DNA of 64,000 nt from Glandiceps talaboti (Eukaryota; Hemichordata; Enteropneusta; Spengelidae). Shown here in pieces: positions 1 to 36,480 of the stretch. The translations under genes were made by a program, and so were the position numbers. Numbering within the stretch: the first letter of the stretch is position 1; every line of letters begins with the position of its first letter. Location of the stretch: positions 3,362,540 to 3,426,539 of the forward strand of contig NC_135569.1 in the NCBI RefSeq assembly GCF_964340395.1, read 5' to 3'. The notes under the pieces are model-generated. The model had not been told where the DNA came from. It was given only the letters and a program-made list of their open reading frames with translations, and did not search any database.

Positions 1-150
1 AGTAAATATAGAAGCGCCTTCTGCAAAGCTTTCAGGATGTGTCCGTGTGAAAGACGATCACGCCGATCTGGTTCGTTTGCTTTTCGATCAGCCACGACTG
101 CAGGTAGGAGTCATTGCCGCTTACGAGATACCGTGACGTCACATTCATTA
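1..150. other. CpG-bearing gene edge with CRE and two open frames
   Basis: This patch is GC- and CpG-richer than the next 10 kb. A perfect CRE TGACGTCA lies at 134-141. The plus-strand frame from base 2 is open from the window edge to a TGA at 134-136 (44 codons, including VRVKDDHADLVRLLFDQPRL, with a possible donor after CTGCAG at 102). The minus-strand frame 148-32 starts with ATG and encodes 38 residues (YLVSGNDSYLQSWLIEKQTN...). Both look protein-like, but they overlap, so at most one is likely real. I do not recognise either. Confidence 0.35.
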
Positions 151-497
151 AGGGATATCCCGGATGAAACAATAATCATTTCACGGATATCCTCTGTGTG
201 AGGATATCAATTGGTCGATTTCTACAATTAAACGGTGTCAGATATTGCTACATTTCATTGTCTCACTAAGACCAATCTTACAAATATTGCTACATGTACA
301 TTTCATCGTATGTCTAGAGAAAAAAATTATGTTATTTTTCTTCTTTTTTGTGTGTGCAAAATACCAGTAGATCGACGCCAAATCGTTTAGAATATAACAA
401 ATATAGTGAAATATAAATGTTAGTAAGATTTTTGTCACAGAGGTGACACTCTGTTTCAGGGCACATGTGTTTAATTATATTGTAAACGATGTATCTC

Positions 498-612
498 AAG
501 ATATAACTACCAGTTTCACAGTAACTAGATATAACTACCAGTTTCACAGTAACTAGATATAACTACCAGTTTCACAGTAACTAGATATAACTACCAGTTT
601 CACAGTAACTAG
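498..612. repeat. 28-bp minisatellite, about 4 copies
   Basis: Unit built on aactagatataactaccag, nearly identical copies. Between 150 and 1,100 nothing else is seen apart from the GTTT/GT/GTAT microsatellite. Confidence 0.8.
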
Positions 613-777
613 TATGGGTGACGACAACATAATTAATCTCTTATACTACTATGTAATGTATTCATGATGTATGCTATGTGACCGTATGATTAACTGATGA
701 ATATATTTAGCCCACGAGGAAATGTTTTCAATTTCTAAAGAAATTAATCTGTATTTCTTGAAAGTTTTCTATGGTAT

Positions 778-946
778 TTTGTTTGTTTGTTTGTTTGTTT
801 GTGTGTGTGCGTGTATGTGTGTGCGTGCGTGTGTGTGTGTTTGTTTGTGTGTGTGTGTTTGTTTGTATGTATGTATGTATGTATGTATGTATGTATGTAT
901 GTATGTATGTATGTATGTATGTATGTATGTATGTATGTATGTATGT
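778..946. repeat. GTTT, GT and GTAT microsatellite tract
   Basis: Runs of GTTT, then GT/GC dinucleotides, then about 20 GTAT units. The long open frames on both strands here are products of the repeat. Confidence 0.9.
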
Positions 947-1145
947 TTGCACTACATTTGTAAGTTCTCTATTCATTTCACTATCTATTGATCTACGTGT
1001 ATCATAATAATTTGATGTTCAATAAATATTTGCTGTCATTTCCTTTAATCATGTTATTAAAATTGCCGATAGCAGTATGTATGCATGGCTTGTTCCTCTC
1101 TCTACGCTTACATGATATTTACGAAGCATTGTTCAATCTTAGTTA

Positions 1146-1450
1146 TAGGTGAATTAACTACAACTGGAACCGTCGTGTTTGAAACTGTTTTGTTAGTTAT
1201 AAATGACGTAAGGTATACGTAATATTGGACACCCTTAACTTCACAGTTATTGGAGGACCTCTGAACAAATGCATTTGTGTTGTAGTACATAAACTATGGT
1301 GAAATAAATCTCAGACCACTATTACAATCAGATTGACGTTTGCACTTTTTACTATACTACTTATAGACAAAATAGGCCTTTAGTAGACATGTACAATGTC
1401 TAATTGTTGGTACGACTTTCAGTGAATATATTGTTTAGTTGGTTGTCTAA
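1146..1450 (+). mobile_element. Family A MITE, degraded copy
   Basis: Left end reads taactacaactgg, followed by segments shared with the fuller copies at 10.78 kb and 60.29 kb (gaaactgttttgttag; tacaatgtctaattgttgg). The right terminal repeat is not found. From 1,450 to 3,020 there is no gene or clear repeat, apart from a G-rich stretch near 2.75 kb. Confidence 0.5.
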
Positions 1451-3025
1451 TCACAAAAATGATTGATACCCTCGTACGCTGTTTTTTCCCTACCTGTTAT
1501 CACTGTCTTATCAGAGTTTATCAGCTATGCATTAATCAGTAGATTGTTAATCTGAGAACAAGCTACTCACTGGTTATTTGCCCAATTAACGCATTACCTA
1601 GTGAGTGTAAACATCCACTGATCGGACCATAGACCGTTGGTGGAGGGTCTATGATCTGACAAATGGCAGTACACAGTACATTGATAACTGGGAGGAAAAA
1701 ACAGTGAGAGGAAACAATAATTAAAATTTCATTTGAAATATACAGAAAATAATATTAGAAATCCTGAAAATGGTGAGAACAAGATTGATTATTCGTCCTT
1801 TTCCCTGTGGTTTGTATATGGAGATGATCAAAGGCGGTGTTCTATCGTGGTGCTAAATAGTAATAGCCCAATTATTACCAAAAGTGGAACAGTTCTCATC
1901 AAAAATGAAACAATTTGACAAGTACGAGTGAGATTAGGAGAACATCTGAAAAAAGATTCAGTTAGCTTCTAGGCTAATTTGATATCCAGTCAATGCAGCT
2001 GACGGAACTTACTCTCACAGGAATCTTCCATTGTATGTCCTACAGTATTGTCAATTATTCAACATATCTATCGTAACCATGGTAATACCTACCACTAATG
2101 TTTTCTTTGGGATCTCGTTCCATGATCCAAAGTTTCAGGTTGTGGTGTGTACCATAAAGCTGAAGAATCTAAGGTTTGACTTTATCTGAGAAATATATAC
2201 ACCTCAGGCGATGATGACAATAACGTACAAGTACTGGGTTGACGGTTTCCTGTAGATCGTATAATGTGATGTGCATTAATATTCTAAACCACCTGCACGC
2301 ACGACTTATCAAACTTACTCTAAATCTTACAAGATGAGAAAAAATAATCTTCACTGAACAGTTTACGAAACACATATATAAGGTGACCCTATGTTTGTTC
2401 AATTTGACACGTTTTTGTTTTTTTTAAATCGACGCCCTCTACGACAGGATTTGAAAATAATCACAACGTCACTGATTTTCAAATTGCAACCCCATAGGTA
2501 TCTGAGCGAAAATAATCGTTTACTGCTGGCATTCAGGAAATTTAATCAAGTTTACTTCTGATGTTAATTGTCATTTTCCAATGTGAGAGTATAATTATGA
2601 ATTGAAAGTATCATCAAATTATAATCACATTTACTTGTTTTAAATTTTAATTTATTTTTAACCGACTAACCTACCCATCCCTTTTAAGGTGATATGGTGA
2701 GATATACAGAATTAAGTATGGGCATCCAAAGGTACAGGACACAAATTACAAGGGTGGGGGAGGAGGGCACAATTTTTCATGCAAGTGAGTGGGAGAAGGT
2801 CACTTATAATTTTTGTATAATTATATTTCTGATCACATATATTCCAATGATAGAGTCAATAATTTTTGTGCAAGGTCTCAGGGAAGGATCAGTTTTCATG
2901 CACTGAACTTCTGAAAACCATCCTCACCCCTACCCCTCCCCCAACCATCAATAGACTGATTTCAGTCACTGGTTTCACTATATCACATTATGGAAAGCAT
3001 ATATGGAAACCTTATGTATGTATTT

Positions 3026-3184
3026 ATGTACGTACGTACGTACGTACGTACATACATACATACATACATACATACATACATACATACATACATACATACA
3101 TACATACATACATACATACATACATACATACATACATACATACATACATACATACATACATACATACATACATACATACATACA
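3026..3184. repeat. ACGT then ACAT tetranucleotide microsatellite
   Basis: Five ACGT units followed by more than 30 ACAT units. The ACGT units are self-complementary. The region 3,200-4,790 is AT-rich with no recognised gene. Confidence 0.92.
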
Positions 3185-4798
3185 AACCCCTCTTTTATTT
3201 AAATGTTTTACATTTACCAATTTGCATATCAATACCCTCCTAATAAATTTTAATTCAATTCCTGTCCCCGGTTAGCTGTTGCTATGGGTACATGTATGGT
3301 CATGGTTGCTAAGCATGTTTGTGTTCACCAATATGGGATGCCAATTCACTTGACTACCTATCAGATCATTTCATATTTCCAAACTATACTGTTGTTGCTA
3401 TGGGTACGGGCATTATACGATACACAATTGAAAGAAATGGAAGATGGCAACCTAAACATGCTGACAAGAAGACAGTATTTTTGTACACTGTAATGTACTG
3501 ATACCATGGGTAATATGGCTGAATTTCAGATCAATTATCAAGGCAAGTGTAGTTTTAATAAAAAATTCAAGATGGTGACAAAACTACGATCACATATGAA
3601 AATCTTCTTTGCAAACATGAAATTTTTATAGGCCATTAATGACATTCAGTTAATCTTCACTTTTAGTGTGTTCAGTGATTCATGAGAAGTAAGGTCAGAA
3701 AATATATATATAAACTGTTTAACAGGCCTGATCTACTCATATTGTTGGCAATTTCAATTTTTTTTTGTGTGTGATAGGCAATATATCCATTCCTAATGCA
3801 GGCTTCACATGTCAGTAAATGGCTGTTGGACTTCTCTGTAGTATATACTTTGTTTGAAATTATTTAAGGGGGTTTCTTTATATTTTCTGAATACTACATG
3901 TGACGATATACATTTGAGTCAATTCCAAATTATATAGTATCTTATATAGTGGTTCACTTGGCTCTGATGATGCATAAAAGAGTGAATTGAGATTAAACTA
4001 AGGTGTTGCATATCCAACGTACAGTAAAGGTAATTTTGGTAAATTTTGGTATGAGTTCTCTTCATTGCAGTGTTTGTACCCTACACACTTGTTGTTTCTA
4101 GAGTAATTTATAAGATTGCAATAAGCTTAGTTGCTTCAAGCGTAAGAGTATTCTGCATTAGGTCAAAGGTTATCCAGTGAATACTATTTCATCATTTAAG
4201 GAAATATGTTTTTTAGAACGCCTTTCTGTGTTGCATGATAAATACACCACCATGAGCTCTGTTCAAATTCGCTTCATGCAATAGGAATGACAACATAAAC
4301 CTATGACACGTCTCATCCACACATGACTTACTTTCAAACTGAAACATAAAGGTTGGGCATAAACAAAGATGAGCCAATAACAATTAAGAGTTTGTGTAAC
4401 ATCTGATTGTTTACTACTGACATGCGCCATTGTCAACATCTCTGCACAATATGCAGCGATAACATAATAATTTTATATTATAACTCAAATTGCTTGAAAT
4501 TGACTTAAATACAGCTGTTGGTGGTTGTGAATTAAAAATTCAACACAGAAAACTTCGGAAAAATGGATTTCCCTAGATGATGAAATAAATTGAAAGTCAA
4601 CGGATAGCCTCTAGACTTAATATTGTCATGGGTGATATGATTAAAACTGGTAGGTTAATCAGTTGATTGGTTCAGGAAAACACGGCAAGTGTAGGTTTTA
4701 CATATTTAATAGTCTAAGTAAATGTTGGTGTATTAGTCACTCATTTCAATCTGCTGCACATGCACATGCACACACACATCAATAAATAAATACACATT

Positions 4799-4838
4799 AC
4801 ATACATGCATGTACATACATACATGCATGTACATACAT

Positions 4839-4873
<35 letters not shown>

Positions 4874-5078
4874 TACATACATACATACATACATACATAC
4901 ATACATACATACATACATACATACACACACGTGCATACACACACACACATACATACATACATACATACATACATACATACATACATACATACATACATAC
5001 ATACAAATTTACACCCACTACACACATACATACGTCCTTCTCTCCCAACCTACCTACCTACCTACACAACAGACACAC

Positions 5079-5148
<70 letters not shown>

Positions 5149-5150
5149 CC
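4799..5150. repeat. Compound ACAT, CA, CCTA and CAGA microsatellite
   Basis: ACAT blocks interrupted by CA runs to about 5,005, then CCTA, CAGA and a long CA run at 5,107-5,146. No gene is seen between 5,150 and 6,000. Confidence 0.92.
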
Positions 5151-6002
5151 TGACAGACACATAGCTATCAAATGCCTATAAAACTGAATCTATTTAGTTT
5201 GTTCTAAAAAAATGTTGACCAAAAATAATAATTGTGATTGTGGTTTTATTGAAGCATTCCTTCACTGCGTTAATTATCATTTGCAATCATAATAGCCTAC
5301 ACATTATTCTAAATAATACAAAAATGACACAGAAACATAAATCACTAAGACTGTGGGTGCAGTATTATTGGCTAACTATAGGGATTGGTGCAATTATATA
5401 AACAGTAAATGTACGGGTTATACCTTTTAGGGCATCATACAATGCAGGGTCCTACTAATTATGGAAATAATAAATCTAAGAAAAATCAATTAACTTTTTA
5501 ATTAACAACTTTTATGCTGTGCAAATCAAAATGATGCCACCGTTCAATACTTTAAAAAAAAATAATGCCTGTACAGGTGCCATCCCAGAAAACTAAAGAC
5601 TGGTAATGCCAAATTTGCATGCATAGTATGTTGCAGAATGAAGATGGTGTCACTGCTGCTAACTAGAGGAGTACACACACTAGCCTAGAACCTTTATACG
5701 GTTTGTACAATTTCCTGAGCCACGTCAGAAAAGTTAGGTAACTATAAAGGAGTAAAATTTTGTAGATTCATGTGTTGTTTTCTGAACTACAAGTGCCTTT
5801 ACTGTTGTCGTATGATACCCCTGTGGAACTGTGCTGAGTGTACATGTATGTATACTTAGTAGGCACGGCATACAATGAGGGAAATGATGTAGTGTACATG
5901 TGTTACAAACACATATTGACTGATTTTACGTATGCAACATCGTCAGTTTCCATTGAGCTGGTGGGTCACCACAACACAGAGTTGTATGTTGACTGAATAC
6001 TA

Positions 6003-6155
6003 TGACAGAACCCCATGACATGTGAGTGCAAATGTGGCACACTCAGAGTATTTGCAGTGTTCTCTGTGGCTGTACTTAAAAAACACTGCAAGCATGAGTG
6101 CAAATACCCCCGAGTACCCACACTGGAACTTACATGACATGGGGTTCTGTTATTA
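6003..6155. mobile_element. Family G MITE (acagaaccccatgacatg termini)
   Basis: The ends are inverted repeats: left acagaaccccatgacatg, right catgacatggggttctgt. A related half copy lies at 34,090-34,188. Between 6,155 and 6,670 no gene is recognised; the open frame there starts inside this element and resembles no known protein. Confidence 0.6.
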
Positions 6156-6671
6156 TTACACGTTCATCTGAAATCACAAATTTCCAAAAAAAAATCATAA
6201 AAATCGTACAGCGCAATCACGCAATTTTATGGGTAGTGAATGACTCCATCCTCATTTGCATATCATTTGCATGCAGGTATGCAATAATATTTGCAGTATT
6301 GCACTGCACTGAAAATACCACTTGTAAGCGTGCACCCATGCAAGTAATCACTGGTACATATATAATACTAGAAAATGAGCACACACAATACCAGTATTGT
6401 TATTTGCAAACTGTCTATACACACCTTGTAATATTGTGGGTATTTTACCTTTATCCTGGTGTACTATTTTATTACTTAACAAATGTAACAGACACTATAA
6501 ATCTTAATTACATTATTCAATACACTCAATTTAGTTCTGTTTACCAATATTTGAAAACAGGAGCAATAGACGTTACCATGTAAATCTGAAGGCAAAAAAA
6601 CATGTGTTTTGCTGTAATATGTGTAATTGGGATTTGCAAAATTGAAGATGAGTTAAACTTCCACCACTTGG

Positions 6672-7826
6672 TTGTAAAGTCGTTGCATTGTACTCTTAGC
6701 TAGGAATACAATACTTGTAAAGTCGTTGCATTGTACTCTTAGCTAGGAATACAATACTTGTAAAGTCGTTGCATTGTACTCTTAGCTAGGAATACAATAC
6801 TTGTAAAGTCGTTGCATTGTACCCTTAGCTAGGAATACAATACTTGTAAAGTCGTTGCATTGTACTCTTAGCTAGGAATACAATACTTGTAAAGTCGTTG
6901 CATTGTACTCTTAGCTAGGAATACAATACTTGTAAAGTCATTGCATTGTACTCTTAGCTAGGAATACAATACTTGTAAAGTCGTTGCATTGTACTTTTAG
7001 CTTGGAATACAATACTTGTAAAATCTTTGCATTGTACTTTTAGCTTGGAATACAATACTTGTAAAGTCGTTGCATTGTACTTTTAGCTTGGAATACAATA
7101 CTTGTGAAGTCTTTGCATTGTACTCTTAGCTAGGAATACAATACTTGTAAAGTCATTGCATTGTACTTTTAGCTTGGAATACAATACTTGTAAAATCTTT
7201 GCATTGTACTCTTAGCTAGGAATACAATAATTGTAAAGTCGTTGCATTGTACTTTTAGCTAGGAATACAATACTTGTAAAGTCGTTGCATTGTACTCTTA
7301 GCTAGGAATACAATACTTGTAAAGTCGTTGCATTGTACTTTTAGCTTGGAATACAATACTTGTAAAGTCTTTGCATTGTACTCTTAGCTAGGAATACAAT
7401 ACTTGTAAAGTCGTTGCATTGTACTTTTAGCTTGGAATACAATACTTGTAAAATCTTTGCATTGTACTTTTAGCTTGGAATACAATACTTGTAAAGTCGT
7501 TGCATTGTACTTTTAGCTTGGAATACAATACTTGTGAAGTCTTTGCATTGTACTCTTAGCTAGGAATACAATACTTGTAAAGTCATTGCATTGTACTTTT
7601 AGCTTGGAATACAATACTTGTAAAATCTTTGCATTGTACTCTTAGCTAGGAATACAATAATTGTAAAGTCGTTGCATTGTACTTTTAGCTTGGAATACAA
7701 TACTTGAAAAGTTGTTGCATTGTACTCTTAGCTAGGAATACAATACTTGTAAAGTCTTTGCATTGTACTCTTAGCTAGGGATACAATACTTGAAAAGTCG
7801 TTGCATTGTACTCTTAGCTAGTCATT
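6672..7826. repeat. 43-bp minisatellite, about 27 copies, with 430-bp higher-order period
   Basis: Unit contains ttgcattgtactcttagc and gaatacaatacttg; attgta and tacaat are inverted within each unit. Variant blocks recur: the rare variant cttgtgaagt occurs at 7101 and again at 7531, exactly ten units apart, with the intervening variants in the same order. Confidence 0.93.
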
Positions 7827-7989
7827 GCATTGTACTCTTGGATATACTACAGTGTTAATTACATGTGTATGTGATAAAAATAACTGGAGATATAGTTGGT
7901 GTATTTCTGGATAATAAATTTAAACTGATTACATTTATATTCTACATATATATACTGTCAATTCTAAGTTGATTGGCATACATCTTACA

Positions 7990-8155
7990 CTTCTAAAGTG
8001 CAATAAAACTACACTAGCTGCAATTGGAACAATTTTTGAAACTGTTTTGTTAGACTTACTCATAATATTGTACACCTTAAACAATACCAAATCACCTATG
8101 GGTAAACATATTAGTGTAGATGTACACATAATATTATACGTTATCATACATTAAT
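7990..8155 (+). mobile_element. Family A MITE, left part
   Basis: Contains actagctgcaattgg and cacctatgggtaaacatatt, shared with the copies at 10.78 and 60.29 kb. From 8,155 to 9,660 there is no gene; a 33-bp direct duplication (ctgttaatatcgctaacagg) occurs at 8,445-8,500. Confidence 0.55.
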
Positions 8156-9665
8156 GTTACACAGGGTCAGATGTGGGATGGTGGCAATCACCCAGAATGA
8201 AACAAATGTCATAACACGATGGAAATAGTGGTAAAGAAAAACATCTAGCTGCTTTCACCACATCAGATTTTAACCAGATTGGAATACAATTATGCCAATC
8301 ATCAAATCTTAAGACACACATGTTCAAAACGCATTTTGTGTGAATTGATTGTTATTGGTGCCATTGAACATGACTATGGTTTTGGAATCTGGTGCATTAT
8401 CAATTATTTTGGATTGATTGGATTACATTATGCTGTTAATATCGCTAACAGGACACTACATTATGCTGTTAATATCGCTAACAGGACACTACACTTTGCT
8501 GTAAATCAGGAAATATAAAGTCTATCATTCCTTTGTTCAAGTCTAAAAGCAACACAGTTCCAAACATCATTTTATTTTAATTTGAGCAGTATATGGGTAC
8601 AAACATATGATTCTTTGACAAGTTTCACAACTCACAGACTTTTTCAACAAATCTTAATTTTCACACACAATTGAAGTTTTAAGATGCACAGTGTCTCATC
8701 ATGCATGACAATATATAAAATTGAAAATAATAAATCCACAGACATTAAAACTGACAATATAGCTAAGACTAGAATGGAATTGTACAAAACTAGGAGTTTA
8801 CTTTCCCTAGCTATTTCACTAACACTAGCTAGGTATCTACATCTTTGAATGAAAATTTTTTGTTCCACACACACAACAATACTGTACCTAAAATGTTGAA
8901 CTGCACATTTCTGTCTCCATGGATACCAAGGTATGTAACTATTCAGAACACATGATTATAGGATATAACACCCTGCTATATGTATGCATGGATATCTACA
9001 TTGTAACAATCTCAGCTACTGTTCAGAACACCTGCGCCTAGAGTCAAGTGAGGGGGCATTCAGGTTATATGTATTATCTTTTAACACTAACAGGCATTAG
9101 CCAAAGTTCCAAGATGATTTGATAGACTACCAGCAAATATGATCATACGGTATAGCTACTTGTATGGATATATATGACAATTTAAGACACTATTCACGGC
9201 ACATGATCATAGGGTAAATGTATGGATATATATGACATGTCTCAACTAAAGACAGTGACACTTACACAGGAACTAATTTGACATGATATAAGTTGACAGT
9301 ATCAGAAAGAAATCTACACAACATATGGAAGACACTAATTTCTTGAGTTTCAAGATAAACAAGTCACATTAAAACACAGCTTATACAGGTCTAGTATGAG
9401 TAACATTATTTGTACTAATTAAATGACATCTACATTGGTTATTTTTGTTTGAGTAATTCATTGATCTCATCATACAATCTATAATGGCATACACAGGAAA
9501 TTTTATAAAATTAGTCCACATAGCAATCATGTACATTTGGCTTCATAGTTTCCGATTCACACACTTCAAATAGTGAATAGTGTAACTATCTACTCAGTGA
9601 ACACGAAGTTTACAGGATTGTAATCATAACTTCCTGAAAATTTACGACCACTGCACATGTAATCC

Positions 9666-9690
9666 CTCCCTCCCCCCCCCCCCCCACCCC
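9666..9690. repeat. C-rich homopolymer tract
   Basis: A run of about 15 C in a C-rich context. Downstream, at 9,970-10,180, the phrase tttgac-gtgtat(t/c)cccc-tgacaa recurs about four times as a loose 60-bp repeat. No gene is seen. Confidence 0.75.
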
Positions 9691-10639
9691 AACCCCATTT
9701 TTTGAAAATATGTATCTATGGTAGGACAGAAACATAACAAGATTATACAAAAAAATAGTAACAAAATAAAATAAAATAAACAAAAAACTTATAAATTATA
9801 ATAAACTATTCCTGGGATATAGAAAATTGACAAGTGTATCTGAATATTTACCGCTGTCAACCAGTAGACTAGGTGTCTGTTTGGACAACATCCAATGAAT
9901 TTACTTATAGAAGATTTGATATTTGACTGCATATCCCCTTCAAATTTACCCTGTGAAAAAATAAGTTTGACTTTGTATCCACCCCCTGACAATGTATGCT
10001 CAGCGGAATAAATGTTTGATCATAGACATCTCTCCAATGTCTATGGTTTGACAGTGTATTCCCCTGACATCAACCCCCAGTGAAGTAGGTGTTTGACTGT
10101 GTATCCCACCTGACAAGTTACTTTCCGCGGAATAAATGATTGACAGTGTATCCCCCTGGAAATTTACTTCTTCTAAAAAAGAATGTTTTGAAAACCTGTT
10201 ATGTAAATGAGTCTTACAAAGAAAATTTGCATGTTAGACTTTTTTGAGAGAATGGCAACTACTTGATCATTACTTTGACGTCCAGTTATTTGTTGGTCCT
10301 CTACGACTTGATTTTTTTTCCTGCATTTTTAATTTTCAATTTTCTAGTCATTACATTATTAAATAATCTTAAGAAATTGATTTAAATTTCATCAAAATGT
10401 TGAACAAAAAAGAGTTGTTAATGCTGATGCATGCCTTTTATGATACATAAAAACTTTCCTTTTTCATAAAACTATCATTTAATGATGCACTTGATATTTC
10501 TTTGCAATTACAGTGTTTTGCATTCCTTTCGGTTTGTAAGGGTTTACTGTATCAGTATATATGTATGGATATTGTGGGTTAGCAAGGAATGAGATGTATA
10601 AAAAATGCATGTGTTCCATCTACAAGATAAATACATTGA

Positions 10640-10668
10640 AACCCCCCCCCCCCCCCCCCCCCCCCCCC
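10640..10668. repeat. Uninterrupted poly-C of about 28 bases
   Basis: One of the longest homopolymers in the window, ending in ggccg. No gene is seen around it. Confidence 0.9.
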
Positions 10669-10780
10669 GGCCGAGTAATTTGAAATGTTGTTCTAAATCA
10701 AAAGAATGGTTCTATATGTAATCATTATGGTTGATAAGTTAACAATAATCCAACAGACTTGGTTTGAAAACCCAGCCTTT

Positions 10781-11296
10781 AAAGCTGCACTAGCTGCAAC
10801 TGAAACATTTTTCGATATAATGACTTACTTGTAATATTGTACAACGTGAACAGTATTGAATCACCTGTGGGTAAACATATTTGTGTAGCTGTAGACATGT
10901 AATATGGTACAATGAATCTAATCAAATTGATTTTTGCGTCCGCACCCAAAAACAGCGCCCCCAATGTAATCATGATTTTGACCTGTTACTGTACTACTTA
11001 TGAATGAAATCAACCTCTACTTAGTATGCACAATGTCTAATTAGTATGCACAATGTCTAATTAGTATGCACAATGTCTAATTAGTATGCACTAATGTCTA
11101 ATCAGTATGCACAATGTCTAATTAGTATGCACAATGTCTAATTAGTATGCACAGTGTCTAATTAGTATGCACAATGTCTAATTAGTATGCACAATGTCTA
11201 ATTATTGGTATTTTAACAATTTTCAGTAAACATATTATGGTTGCATTGGTGATTGAAAAAGATACAGTTACTCTGCAGTTACAGCTAGTACACCTT
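10781..11296. mobile_element. Family A MITE, near full length, with internal minisatellite
   Basis: Left end aaagctgcactagctgcaac; right end is its near reverse complement (gttacagctagtacacctt). The length of about 516 bp matches the 522-bp copy at 60,293. A 20-bp segment (ttagtatgcacaatgtctaa) is amplified about nine times at 11,018-11,205. Confidence 0.75.
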
Positions 11297-11562
11297 AACA
11301 ATAGATTGTGTAGTGGACACTACTACTATCCTAATAGGCTGATTATACAAATGAATTGATTCAATACCGTGAATACCATGACACCTGTCACAATTAGCTA
11401 CTGATAAATGAAATCACTAAATCTACAGCATCTATCCATTTCTCATCAAAATTCCAAAAATATACATCTGTGTGTGTTTTATCTTGTTATGGTGGTCTTA
11501 TATTCCTTCTGATGTGTTCCACATCACTGTTGTAGCAGTTTTCACCATGTATATCTCTCACT

Positions 11563-36295
<24,733 letters not shown>

Positions 36296-36480
36296 TCTCG
36301 ATATATCGAACGAATATTTTCTCCAAATCACGCTAATATTCTATGCAAAAGATTACCAGGTTTGTACACAGTCGTGCACTTTTCATCGCCTGCACGGAGC
36401 ATGCACTTTAACCTGCTGACGTCACGGCAGCTCATCGCGCCACCAACGTTGAGTGTATATATTTTCATTACTTCGTCTTT
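36296..36480 (-). promoter_or_regulatory. Probable SHP2 promoter and 5' UTR
   Basis: The stretch just upstream of the SHP2 ATG is richer in CpG than its surroundings and contains a perfect CRE palindrome TGACGTCA at 36417-36424. No TATA box is evident on the minus strand. The transcription start is not visible from sequence. Confidence 0.5.

Noticed and set aside
2866-5164. Long open frames of Tyr-Ile-His-Thr or Met-Tyr-Val-Cys repeats on both strands
   Set aside because: They arise from ACAT/GTAT microsatellites without stops; mirrored frames on both strands and no non-repeat protein content.
6098-6583. 161-codon plus-strand frame with hydrophobic segments
   Set aside because: It starts inside a MITE, shows no family resemblance and has composition like the surrounding AT-rich DNA.
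6672-7826. Regularly spaced direct repeats resembling a CRISPR array
   Set aside because: Units are contiguous with no unique spacers, and the genome is eukaryotic. The same holds for the arrays at 21.8, 29.5, 30.8 and 47.1 kb.
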